Source of the DNA: Nemertoderma westbladi
Taxonomy: Eukaryota; Xenacoelomorpha; Nemertodermatida; Nemertodermatidae
NCBI GenBank assembly: GCA_032718475.1
Contig: JAUCBJ010004980.1
Location: forward strand, 1-64,000
DNA: 64,000 nt
Direction of reading: 5' to 3'
The translations under genes were made by a program, and so were the position numbers. Every line of letters begins with the position of its first letter. Positions within the stretch are counted from its first letter, which is position 1. Below are positions 31,761-43,126 of the stretch, in pieces. The notes beneath the pieces were generated by a model that was not told the origin of the DNA, made no database searches, and saw only the letters and a program-made list of their open reading frames with translations.

Positions 31761-33063
31761 ATGTCGAAGACCCGTTCATCAGACTGCAGTATTGTTCAGA
31801 TTCTAGGCCCGTCGTTAACTGTATTGCCAAGGAGTGAAGTTTTAACTCGAGGTATTGTATTAAGAAGATTATCTCAACTGTTTAAAAATTCAAATAATCC
31901 ACAATCCATATCCATACTTGCCAGCGAAATTGAGATTCTATATGGTCAGTATGGGATAACACCGATACACAAGACTAACCTCAAAAAACGAATAGGTCGA
32001 TTTACGGTGAGTTTAAATGCCACTTAAAACATCCTATTCGAAGTAACTTCATTAAACTTTGTGGAGAGCCCGTTTCTTTTAAAACTGCATTGCAGCCCAA
32101 ATGGGTTCTCCAAGCGGATCTACAGTGGTATAATAATAGACAAAACAAACTTGGTGGTAGCTTAGGCCCTGTTGATAAAGCTGCTGCCAAAAGAGCTCAA
32201 AAACGTGCAAAATTTGTTGAGAGTGAGAGAAGGCCTAGTCAACCTCAACCATCAACATCAACAGATGCTCAGGAACATCTGTTATCTTCGTATCCTTCAG
32301 ACATATCATCTGAAACGAGTTCATTAACTACAGATACTGGTAGCGAATTCGAAACCATTACTGGTACTACAGATATGTCAACCACTCCATCACCTATTTC
32401 TACCCGATCTCGCAGGGGAACTGATTGGAAGCCGTTAGCCTCGGTTCTTCTTCGGTACAGTGCGAGTGAAGAGGCTGGTCAGGAAATTATCTCCAAGTAT
32501 GCTACTATACTTGGATTATCTCCACAGGATGTACCAAGTACTAGCACATTAACGAGAGCTAAACAAAATTTGGAAATTGATTCAGAGGCTCGTTGTCAAG
32601 TTCTCAAGGCTAATTCAAAGTATTTCTTTGCACATGCAGACGGCAAAGATCTCTATGAAGTTGTGCTCTATCATGCTTCCCGTGATAATGACTACATATT
32701 CATCCCACACAGTATTACTAAATTCCAAAATCATCCCACTGGATTGATACTCGGATCCCATTTTGAAGAAATCTTTCATGATGACCTTGTCAACAAAAAA
32801 CTGGTAGGTGTCTGCACGGATACAACTGCAGTTAACTCAGGAATAGGAAAAACGGGTGGTGCTTTTAAGCATCTTGAAGCTAAAACTGATATGTCTTATC
32901 AGTTATTCATTGTTATGTGTCGGATTCATAGTAACGAGTGTGTTTTGAATGTGTTTTTGGCTGAGTTGTCTTCCAAATTCTTTGACAAAAACCATAAAAT
33001 GACCAGTGACAAAAGTGCAACTGTTCAATCCTTGGAAACACTTTGTTTTAATATGCGTTATAT
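31761..33063 (+). CDS. Putative transposase, exons 1 and 2
   Basis: Exon 1 (31761-32006) ends at a strong ACG/GTGAGT donor; exon 2 starts after TTGCAG at 32096. Both boundaries are in phase 0, so an 89-bp intron joins them without frame change. Exon 1 encodes a basic, helical N-terminus (GITPIHKTNLKKRIGRF). Exon 2 has a Ser/Thr-rich linker (residues ~130-190), then a domain with HADGKDLYEVV, LVGVCTDTTAVNSGIGKTGG and FIVMCRIHSNECVLNVFL. The spaced D-G and D-T motifs and the C-R-x-H-x-N-E motif resemble RNase-H-fold transposases found as uncharacterised proteins in invertebrates. A GTATGAG donor at 33064 suggests another exon follows; the frame otherwise runs on to a stop at 33172 through an AT-rich tail. 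Function inferred from the element context. Confidence 0.6.
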
Positions 33064-33300
33064 GTATGAGTGTCTTGGTGCCGATATATTGTTATATATA
33101 TATACCGATATACTGTTATTACTATTATGTTATCACAATGTTTTTCGGTCATTAAGATTAAATCACGCATAACTGACAGAATCAGAGCGATTAAAGTAAA
33201 AAACGCTCACATACATGTAGTATAGTAGCACATGTCATTTATATATGATGGTCATATATAGCCTACTTTATAAGTAGATAATCTGATTACAATTGGTTAA

Positions 33301-33856
33301 TCAATAAGTATAGTTATTGTTGAGTTTTAACCATACAAGTTGATGCCATCGACTTTTTCTCAAAGAACGCTCCTCGTACTTGACAAAAATTTTATTGAAC
33401 TTGTCAGTTTTTCTTAGTTCTCCAACCAATCTATCAGCTGGTTGGTTGTGGCCTTGAATGGTGTTTCCAACGAGTTCTATTTGCAACCAGAGTTCATGAT
33501 AAGGATCGCCATACACAGCTCTGACATCTTGTGATGAATTCAAATCTTCCAACAAATGGAATAGAGGCGACTTATCAATACGGTCTGCCCAGTTCGGATA
33601 TTTTAACAGGTCTTGAATGGAAAGCGTTTTAAGTACTTCTTTGGAAAACTTCAATACAACTCGTTCTGTAAACTGCGCTTTACCTTCAAGGTTATTCAAT
33701 GTACGCTCATGAATGTGATTTCTATATTCTTTATCTAAAGGCAGGAATATACCGTCGAGATTATACAAATGCCTTTCAATGGTAGAAAAGTATGTTGCAG
33801 AGTAATCTAGTTTGATTCCAACTTCTGCTAGTATATTGGTGATTTTCAGTGTATTT
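33301..33856 (-). CDS. Probable last transposase exon, now inverted
   Basis: A minus-strand frame of ~185 codons ending at 33301, open from a CATTAG acceptor at 33857. It is coding-like, with STIERHLYNLDG, KYPNWADRIDKSPLFHLLE and GHNQPADRLVGELRKTDKF. On its own it has no start near the acceptor. If the segment 33094-34011 is flipped about the 17-bp inverted repeat that borders it, this exon would follow exon 2 on the same strand and the splice phases would agree (2 and 2). It therefore looks like the C-terminal exon of the transposase. No independent family match. Confidence 0.55.
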
Positions 33857-34347
33857 CTAATGATATTAGTTATTTATTTTTGTTATATTTATTAGTTCTA
33901 TATATATTTTATTAATTATTCTAATCATTGAAAATGGACTTACTGATCACCCATATCTGGCCAATCAGATGGTTTCTACGTATTTCAGTGGGCTACTATC
34001 AATGATCTTCAAACAATATATCGGCACCATTTTACTGGTCATGTACAATCTGTAACAATGTATGATTACATACATCATTGTGAACTATAATTTGTATAAA
34101 TATAATTTTCTTATAAGAAGACTGACTTTTTCAGAAATGATACTTGGATATAATATTCAAATTAACACTACAACAATTGAAAATAACCCTTAAAACGACG
34201 TAATATTCCCCCCTTACCGAATTTTTTTTTATTTTATGTGTTCTACCCCCCCAATATCGACCATAACCATTCAAACATGCCAAAAATTGAGTCAATATGA
34301 TGAGTAGAAGTGGTTTAACTTAAAATTCGCTCATCAAAACAACCGTA

Positions 34348-37300
34348 AATGATAGCGATAGAGATTAAATTTACAAAAGTCAGTTGGGCGACCTTAAGAT
34401 GTCATTATTTTTCAGAAATATTTTTACCAGACACTTTTTATGCCCTTGTCCAGATAAAAATGGCCACTTCACTTTAAATTTCCAAAATTCTATTTTTATG
34501 ACGCGCCCAACCCCCCCCCCCCCCCAAAAAAAATCCCAATTTGGAAATATGAGGGCAAAAAACCTTGGCAAAATAATATTTACATTTGTTAGATAGTAAC
34601 GGATAACAACAGACGAAGTATTAATAATTAGTAATTAAACGAAAATTAGTAATAAATAAAAGAAATGTAACCAAAAGCAACTTACTTGTAAAATGCAAAA
34701 CTTTTAATTGAATACGTGGCCCATTTTCGTAAACTATTATGAGCTAACCCTTCATTCTTTGAGCGAATCTTGGTAACGTTATGTAGCAAATATATAGACC
34801 CCATTCAGGATGACTCATCCAATTGCTTTATCCGCTTTGTCCTCATTCCACCTCACTTTGCTCCGGAAATTCAACAACCACCTATTTCGTTTGCTGAAGC
34901 CACTGATAGGAATTCTTGATGCTGCATTATTGCTCCTACTTAATTAAGTATTGGATTATTATGGAATAGAATCAATAGATATTATTTTGTTAAAATATAC
35001 AGCTAGGGGCGGTAACAATACAAAGCTATCCTGATTGTTAAATTAACCAGAAACAATATTTTTGGAAAATTTTGCACAAAATTCCGTAGCTTGTTTTAGT
35101 TGTTTTCATGTAATAATTCAAATTGCCAGAATACAAACCGTCAAAAAAAGCTACGCAACATTTGGGCTTGTATATCTGTTAGTTAGTTACTTAATTACTC
35201 GATTATATGATTACTAATTAGATTTATTATCTAGCTTGTATAACCGTATCGAAATTTAATTATTTTGCATTATTGTATCACGCTAAGTGGGCTTATCAAT
35301 TAGCTTGTCAGATTACGGTAGCATGTAGCCACTTTGTCACCATTGCTACCTAAGTAGCAATGGTGCCACTCATGGTAGCTGAACCGACAGTTTCATATTC
35401 TGCATAGGTAGCAAGGACGCCAGTCCCTTTTTAGTGAGAATTGCGTCCTTGCTACGTTTTGTGTCCATATATGTATGTATATATATACATATATATACCA
35501 TATATATGTATATAAACATGTATATAACAACTAAATATGTATATTTAGTATTCCATGGTATAACCAACTTTTGGAAAGAGAGATTGGCCTATCCTAATTG
35601 GTCAGGGTTGGTGGTCTGTTATTGGTTCTGCTGAAAATCAATTTAGTTAAAGGGCAGCAGATTGGATGTGTTTGTTCTTAGCTAATAAGGCGGGTTCTCT
35701 TTCCTGTTTGGTAGTAACCTAATAATTGGGGTGGTTACTACCATAGCTATGTACACACAATGCAGTATGGGGGGTTGCTTATTGCTTCCCAATAGGTTGT
35801 ATGCACACTCATCCAACAATATAGAGTGATTAACACATTGGATCAACTGTGGGGCGAGCCACGAAGTGAGTGAGCCTTAGCGTAGTGGTACCATTAATCA
35901 ACCTGTCGTTCTGTCGTTCTGTCGTTCTGTCGCGTTCAATTTTAAACGTTAATAACTCGGCCAATCTTTGATGAAATCTATCCAAACTTGGTACACATGT
36001 TGTTTGGCAAAAGTTTAGAAATTTTCCAAGTAGAATTTCCGTGTGGCCTTCGAGAAGCTAAGATAATAGCAGTTAATTAGTTAATTAAGTTGATTACGGT
36101 AAAAACACCATTTTCAACCTGCCTTTTAAAGGAAATTAATTGTTTTACAGTATAAGATTTAAATAATTATAATTAAAAATTATACAGATGTAATCCACAT
36201 ACGCCATTCTATTATAGTTTTTAATTAGTTCAAGTGATTTGCTTTAATAATTGTGTCTTTAATTGATCTAAAGTAATTAAAACGGCAAAAAAAATTGATT
36301 CTCATTAAATACTGATCATTTATTGGTTAACATCCAAGTTGGCTCGGTGCTGGTATATAGGATAGGAAGGATGTTTGGTGTGTGTAGAACAGCCAGTGCT
36401 CTTCAATGGGAATGCGAATGTAAGTAACCACATGTGTACAGGCCGGTAGACAGATTGGCCATAGCTAGCTAACGAGATGGAAATCTTAATTCCCTACTAT
36501 TCAGTCTATTATTGTGTTATTGTGTGTTAGACAGATCTCATTTAATAAATGTCAGTCAATAACATTTTACCACTGCAGAAGGCTTATTTATATCCATACT
36601 TATTTTTTCCTCATAAATATTGGGCTTATTATTTTTTGATGGGATTTCTTTGTAGTTGAATTGTCTACGTTTTTACACTGAGGCATTAACAGAGGGTACT
36701 GGTATTAAATTAATTATTTGAATATCATTACTGCATCGACTGCATTTAGTACTGCGTTCTGCATTGATTATATTCCTATAAACCATTCCTGGTTTCGCAT
36801 ATTGCACGTATCCATAGTTATAAAGATTGCCAGTCTGCGTTTAGGAAATATATTTAAATACAAAACAGGACGAGCGCAACGACGCTTATAATGATTAAGA
36901 CGAGTACGGCGTTGATTATATTCCTATACACCACCTGGCTTTGCATATTGAACGTGCGATTGGAAATAAGTTCGTTCTACCCTTCCGTGGGTGGTAGATG
37001 TCGCGGTTATGTATTGGTGGTTGGGAAGGGTGGGGGGGGGGGGGGGGGGGGGTGGAGAGATTAAAAGGGGTGAACACGTACTGTCCCCCTTTCTTGGATT
37101 GATTGGTGGTGTGGGTAAATTTCTCAAAACCTGATTTTGTGATACAGTCGCTCAATTTTAATTTGTATCTCATAACTGGGCCTCGTGCTGCGCGAAGGCC
37201 CCACGAACATGTACTAAATTGGTAGATTGCGCAGTCACGTACTACTAATTTAGGTCAACCCACAAGGCGTTATGTTTGTTAGCCTGACTTTCCTAGGTAA

Positions 37301-38777
37301 CAAACTAGGGTGTTAATTGTTTGCCATTTCTTGTCTATCGGCTGAAAAGGTGACTTATGGTTTTGGTTGCAAAAGTGCGCTAAGGGATGTATCCCGTAAC
37401 ATAGAATAGGCAATATTTAAACAAAATCCCTGTTTATCAATATGCCATAATGCTTCAATTGAGTTTCACTAAATGAAACTAATATATTAAAACGTCGTGA
37501 AAATAATGTTCCATAGAAGAATAATACTACGTATTGCATGTTAAATAATGTGTAACATATTATGACTATGTTGTTGAGTCTTTATTTTCCTCGCTATGGT
37601 CAGTAAATATAACATCTCGAGAAAAGTGAAAACAATGTTATACATTTTTTTGCCTCTCAATAAACTGACCCTGAGTTATGTATGTTTAGTGGATATTTGT
37701 TTTAAACAGTGAGGTAAAGTAAAGTTGTTGGTGTGTATTTTCGGTAGACACTGAAAGTAACCGCTCTGATTAGATTGTTAACTTTAATTTTAATGGCTAA
37801 ATGTGTGCGGGTTGAGTTTTTCTCCAGATCAATATCCCGTATCTAATGTATGGTTGTAAAAGGGAGTGATAAAGTATTTGAAGTATGTGTTGTGTAGTGG
37901 TAGAATGTAGCGAAGTTTAAAGAAAATACCTATAGATTTTGTGTAAATAACTTTTTTTTAATAAGAGTTTGTGCTATTTTTTTATTTGCAATATTGTCAT
38001 GTTTTAATTTGTGATAATTAAGTGTTCTATTATTTTTAAGGTTTAGTGACTGTTAAAAGCATTTTTTAATAATTTAGCTTGAAAGAAACATTGATTTTGT
38101 TTTGCTAAGCACTGTGTTGTTTTGTTGCCCTAATAAATGTTCAACAACACAATTATTTCCCGCTTGTTTTGTGTTTTTTCCAGTTGCCCCCCTAGGAGTA
38201 GGCCAAGGCGAGGTCGAGTATTTCCTACTCCGAGAAATAACTGCATTTTGTTATGAAAAGAGTAATTTATGAGTTGTTATTATTAAATAATAATGTAGAC
38301 TGTTATGGTAGTAACAATAACAAACATACAGCAGCAGCTACAGTATCAGTACGAAAAAATGAGGAAACTCTTATATGTAGTAGCTGTAGAAAATCATTAC
38401 AATTAATCCACAAATACTAAAGACTAATGATTATAAGAATAGCACTATTCGTGGTGAAGTGTATCACACATTTGTGGCGACGCCGATCCGCTGGTTTGTG
38501 AGAAGAGATGGGATTTGCTACGCATGCAGTTAACAAAACAACCGAAGATATTCAAAACCTTCTAGCTCAGGTAGGAAACAATTAAATATGTTACTGCTGT
38601 ATGGGATGATGCTTTTCTTGTCGCAGTTTATTAAGGAAAGATTATGCTTCCTACTGTTTGTTCTAACTTACAAGCCAACTCCCTCCATTATTATCATGTC
38701 CTACTCCCTCCATTATTAGAACAACAGAAAGCCGATCCTGCTGATGTTGCACTTATTTTAAAAATAATCAAGTCAAA
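34348..38777. other. Non-coding stretch with small palindromes
   Basis: No supported gene over 4.4 kb. Features: a perfect palindrome CACCATTGCTAC-CTAA-GTAGCAATGGTG at 35338-35365; a second hairpin with 13-bp arms GTAGCAAGGACGC at 35408-35455; an AT-rich (TATA)n region 35465-35525; GTCGTTCT in three to four copies at 35903-35932; and a run of 21 G at 37032-37052. Confidence 0.5.
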
Positions 38778-38927
38778 AGTGATGAAGATTTGTTTGGAGA
38801 GAGTTTGGCCGCAAGTCTAAAGAGAATGGATCCACAATTGAGGTCCTATGCAAAGTTAAAGTTGCAAGAACTCTTGTATAATATTGAATACAATTCGACC
38901 ATGATCTATCTGTCAACCTCAACCTGA
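38778..38927 (+). CDS. BESS-motif C-terminal exon (MADF-BESS-like)
   Basis: The frame reads SDEDLFGESLAASLKRMDPQ, then LRSYAKLKLQELLYNIEY, before a stop at 38925-38927. This matches the ~40-residue BESS motif, a protein-interaction helix pair at the C-terminus of MADF-domain transcription regulators of animals (an acidic start, L-x-x-S-L, a Pro after K/R-x-M/L, then L-x-x-L-L-Y). Upstream the same frame is closed within ~40 codons, so an exon boundary or decay is required. No MADF domain was seen in the preceding kilobases. It is either the last exon of a host gene or a gene remnant; MADF-like domains also occur in PIF/Harbinger transposon partners. Confidence 0.5.
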   Translation, partial: SDEDLFGESLAASLKRMDPQLRSYAKLKLQELLYNIEYNSTMIYLSTST

Positions 38928-40839
38928 GTAATTCCCGAATCAGCTGATTCACTCTATCACTAATCTGTAACCACAATAAACCAGGATCCACAGCAATCAG
39001 GATCACACACCGACCAATAGGGAAGTGATGAACATCAGTGCCAATATACGAACTTGTAAAACTAATACTGGTATGTGAGATATTTTTGTGTTTTGTGTTT
39101 TTGTAAAACTAATATGCGGGATATTTTTGATGGCAGAGACTGGCGATCATGATCCAGCAATCCGAGTTACATTTCCCACTGACCAGTTTCATTTCCCCAG
39201 TCACCAGGGTGTGTATTTCCCTCATCGTCTTCTGTGTACAAATTGGGTGGGACAGTATTCTTCACGAACATCGTTCTTCTTAAAAAAATTATTGAGAGTC
39301 TTGACAATGTTATCTGCATGATATGGTTTTGCTATGATGCCCCGATGTAATATGTGCCACCTAATACAAGCTATGCCAAATACATTTTCAATTGTATGCC
39401 TGGCCGAGAAAGCCGATAATTGAAAATGGGCTGAGTTGTAGCAAGGTTCTTAGCAGTGTATCATCCTCAACAAAGTTATAAGGAAGCTGAAAGTTTGTTC
39501 CTTGATTAATCTTGTTAATTCTTGTTAATTTTTCTTGTTTGATTAACCTTGTTCCTTGGTTAATTTAGAGGGTGAGTGGCAGAGTTTCCTATTCCAGCAT
39601 TTTTCCCAACTCAGTTAAAGCATAAAATAAATGGCAACACAGTTTTGTGAATATAACGACCGATTCTAAAACTAAAAGTTATAGTTTGTTGGAATCTCCA
39701 GTTGCCAAGTAGAGCATTGTCACACCTAGATGCCCGGCAGATGTAATGGAACTGAGTTTAGATTTTTTTTATCAAAACTGGTTCTACAATCTTAGTTGGT
39801 TCATCGAATGTCACTGTTGACATTCTAAAGTACCGTGTCACTCTGTGCAGGTATTGCACGATTTTTTGCTTGCGGCTGATGGTTTGTTACTATTTATTCA
39901 TCCATCGTCCCATTCAGAAATTAACAACTAATAAATTTATTAAATTCTCCAAATTCTTATATCTCCTTGAATATGGGGCGAAAGCAACAATAAGGTTTTC
40001 TTCATTAATAATCAAATGTTAAATTTTAATTACAGAAAGACAGTTAAGTATGTGTATAAACAATTATTATAATAATAAACTTCACATTAGATTTATTATC
40101 AATCATTGACTATATTATCACGTTCTTGTAGAGTTGGCCAATCATGTAGTGGTAAAAAAAAGTGAGCTTGTTAAATCAGCAATAAGCAGTATCAGTAACA
40201 TTGCGCACCATTACTATTACATCAACATTATTTTGCTTCAAGAGACGATATACAACATCAGTGATTACTCAGATTTGTTTTGCTTTATTTCCACATAATC
40301 ATTCTAGAAACTGGCATAATTGTTTAATTATTTTTTGTAATATGAAATATTTGTATTAACGTCCAATTTATACGCACATATGATTTTATATCCTGGGATG
40401 CAAATCCCATCTCAATGAAAGGTCGATTATCTCCAAATATTTTTTTCATGAAATTGTCAACTTCAAAACCCTACTACTTTTACAATTTTTGAGTAATTAG
40501 TCTGAAACTTCCTGTGGGTGTCTAGATAGCCACCCTGCATAAAAGTATCAGACAACTTTTCGAAATATTTTGTTAATAAAATTTAATACTATTTATAAAA
40601 AACCTAAAAATTAGCATAAATTTGCAGCGCCACCTCGCGGTACAGAATTATTTTAACAAAATTTCGCCTGATAGTTATGTTGCCCCATCTTTGATCTATC
40701 ATATAAAAACACTTAGGGTTTTAAGCGCAACCAAGTTTTTTTATTGTTAACTAGTATTAACTAATATTAAATAGCGAAAAAAAAATTTCTGACCTGTCAT
40801 GTAGAATAGCATCTTAGGCACCTATATACCTATATCCTA
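38928..40839. other. Non-coding stretch
   Basis: No supported gene. The segment about 40257-40335 resembles 50137-50215 (CAGATTTGTTTTGC, TTCTAGAA), indicating another dispersed repeat family. Confidence 0.4.
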
Positions 40840-40844
40840 CTAAA

Positions 40845-41345
40845 AGGAATATTCTCCAGTTTACTAGGTCTAATTTTCTGCTTCCATATCGAAATCTAAC
40901 AACATAGAAAAGGCTTCTGCTGTTGCTATATCTTGCCTGGCGTGATAGCGTTGTCAGGCGGACGGAGTTTCTAAGAAGAACTGCGACCACTTGAAAAGTG
41001 AAGTGCAGAAGTGGTACTACCTCTTTCTGCTTGCCATTGATTCAAGCCAACTTTAGACTTGAGTAGGATTATTTCCTTTTGGAAGAAGATCATCCGCCAA
41101 AAGGACATAATTGCGACTTACAGCATACATGCCACTTCAAGCTACAGCAAGTATGCAGTACATAAGCTTGGCATATAGGCCTTTTTGCCTATAGCAAGTT
41201 ATATTTCCAAGGTTGGCCGCAGGTGAAGGGTACTCAAGAAACCCACTGCGACACACCCTATGTATCCTGGCATAACAAGCTTTACGTTGGTATTTGCTTC
41301 AAGAGCAATACAAACAGATTGACGTGCAACTCCCTATTATCGACG
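40845..41345 (+). repeat. ~500-bp dispersed repeat, copy 1
   Basis: Shares many blocks in the same order with 51630-52460, among them GATTCAAGCCAACTTTAGAC, TTACAGCATACATGCCACTT, GCTACAGCA, GGTGAAGGGT and GCAACTCCCTATT or equivalent. Non-coding; could be a decayed UTR of a retroelement. Confidence 0.6.
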
Positions 41346-42178
41346 TAGACGTACACCCACATATCTAACCAGAATAGTTGAATTAGCCTAGAACTTAGTA
41401 TTACATATTATATTATCATTTCATTTCCTAATAACTTTATGTTCAATTTTTTTATTCCAAAATTTTAACATTATCTGTTAGTATTAACAGCTTATTATTA
41501 TTAGATTTAGATTAGTATTTACAACTTTAGAGGAAATTACAGCATTGTATTGGCCTGTACATTTAGTTTTGTATTTCGTGTTATCCGTTAAGTAATGTCC
41601 CCTTAGTGGACATTACTTAACGCCATCATTTGTTACCACGTAAACAATAGGTGGAAATTTGCCTGACAGCCAGCCTAGGCCTACTGCATTACCTACTGGT
41701 AGGCGGGTTATAGCTATTAATAACCAGTAGCTATATTATTACATGTCTCCAAACGCCACCATAAATATAAGCTAACTTATTTATAACATAATTTATGTCA
41801 TTTTGACATTTATTTCTACAGCAACTAATTTAATTTGTGCAGTTTCTCATATATATGTACAATCATTTCGTAATTTTTAAATTTTGGAATAAAACTACAT
41901 ACATACTTGTTGCAAAGTACTTCACAGTGTTCTGATCCTCGTTGCTTTATTATCACTCACTCACATAGTACTTTATCAAAATTCAAATTATATATATCCC
42001 ACCTGGGCGGACCTATAATGTTAATTATTAATTTAAATTAAATAACAGGATGTATGTTAGGCCATTCAAAATATTAAAATAATTCAATAAAAGAGAGTGA
42101 GTCAGTTTCATTTTGACTCGTAATTTTGACTGGTATTATTTATTATTCTTGTAATATTTCCATGAACAATGTTTCATC
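41346..42178. other. Non-coding, one perfect small hairpin
   Basis: Hairpin GTTAAGTAATGTCC-CCTTAGT-GGACATTACTTAAC at about 41588-41622 (14-bp perfect arms). No gene seen. Confidence 0.5.
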
Positions 42179-42190
42179 AAGCTTCATCTT

Positions 42191-42377
42191 GTAATATTAT
42201 GGGTTTGTTCAGAAGTGGAAAAAATGAGAAAGCGCCTGTTAGGCCGAAACTTACGTATAGCGCTGGTTCAACCCCCGGTAACGCGCTTTCTCATTTTTTC
42301 CACTTTTCTGAATAAACCCATAATATTACACCTTTAATTACAGTTGCTAGTTGCAACAGCTCATTTCCAATTAATTT
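42191..42377. mobile_element. Palindromic insert with 12-bp target duplication
   Basis: AAGCTTCATCTT flanks the insert on both sides (42179-42190 and 42378-42389). The left 139 bp is an inverted repeat with ~48-bp arms (TAATATTATGGGTTT, GTGGAAAAAATGAGAAAGCG) and a central loop with GGTTCAACCCCCGG, a possible tRNA B-box. A long duplication plus a short AT-rich tail at the right suggests retrotransposition of a SINE-like palindrome, but the A box was not found. Confidence 0.55.
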
Positions 42378-42660
42378 AAGCTTCATCTTAGTAGGAATCC
42401 ACGATGACAGTTATTTTTTTTTATCTTTCTATCATTTATCAAAAATACCAAAATGTTATGCTGCCTGATCTAGACTGTTATGTAGTCATTGTGCGCCTTT
42501 CTGACATTAAACACACCTCAAGGGATGGAATGCTTGAGCATCTGGACAACTTTTCAAAAATCAAACCAAAATTTTAAATTTTTCAAATTAAAATTTGTCA
42601 AATTTTAAAAATACTTAGACAAAACTGAGATAGAAATACTAGTCAAATTTGTTTCTATTT

Positions 42661-42860
42661 AGGTTTTCAAGGGTGCTGATTCCGATTGCAGTGATTATTT
42701 TCAATGAAACTGATCAAATGCTAATTTTTGGCGGCAGCTAAAAAATTAAAATTACAAGTAAACTTGTAATTTTGGTGTTTGGTGTGACGCCAAAAACCGA
42801 AAAATCATCAGAATCATTGAAAATAATGATTGCAATCGGAATCAGGACGCTTAGAAACCT
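42661..42860. repeat. 200-bp inverted repeat
   Basis: Arms of ~95 bp meet at TTACAAGTAAACTTGTAA. The outer ends read AGGTTTTCAAGGGTGCTGATT and the complement of AATCAGGACGCTTAGAAACCT. The arms share phrases with the piggyBac-like element that starts 270 bp to the right (AATTACAAGT, GAGGGCGCTGATTC-like), so it may be a related decayed end. Confidence 0.7.
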
Positions 42861-43126
42861 AAATATCCAAATATAGAAGTGATTGAGATAATTCTACTTT
42901 AGAATTGGAAATGCGTTATTTACTTGCACTTTTCATCCATTGGTTTGTCGCTTTCAAATCCAAGGAAGTTTTCTGAAATATATTCACTACTGTTATGAGG
43001 AAGGGGCAGTAGTAGTCTTCTGTTCTGTCTTTTGTTTCGTAATGGATACGGGCTTCGACCAGGGACAAATGGCGAGAACGCTTTTTTTGATAATGCCATT
43101 TCAACAAGTTTTTTCCCCCGATTTAA

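Larger units (their letters stand above)
31287..34347. mobile_element. ~3.06-kb DNA transposon with ~125-bp inverted termini
   Basis: The segments 31287-31412 and 34222-34347 are imperfect inverted repeats; shared blocks include GAATTTTAAGTTAA-type, CTACTCATC, TTGACTCAATTTTTGGCA, GGTCGATATTGGGGGGG and TAGAACACATAAAA. Between them lie an intron-containing gene on the plus strand and an oppositely oriented coding segment. Target duplication and the exact outermost bases were not resolved. Superfamily is unassigned: the predicted protein has RNase-H-like features but the element lacks a canonical terminal signature that I recognise. Confidence 0.65.
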
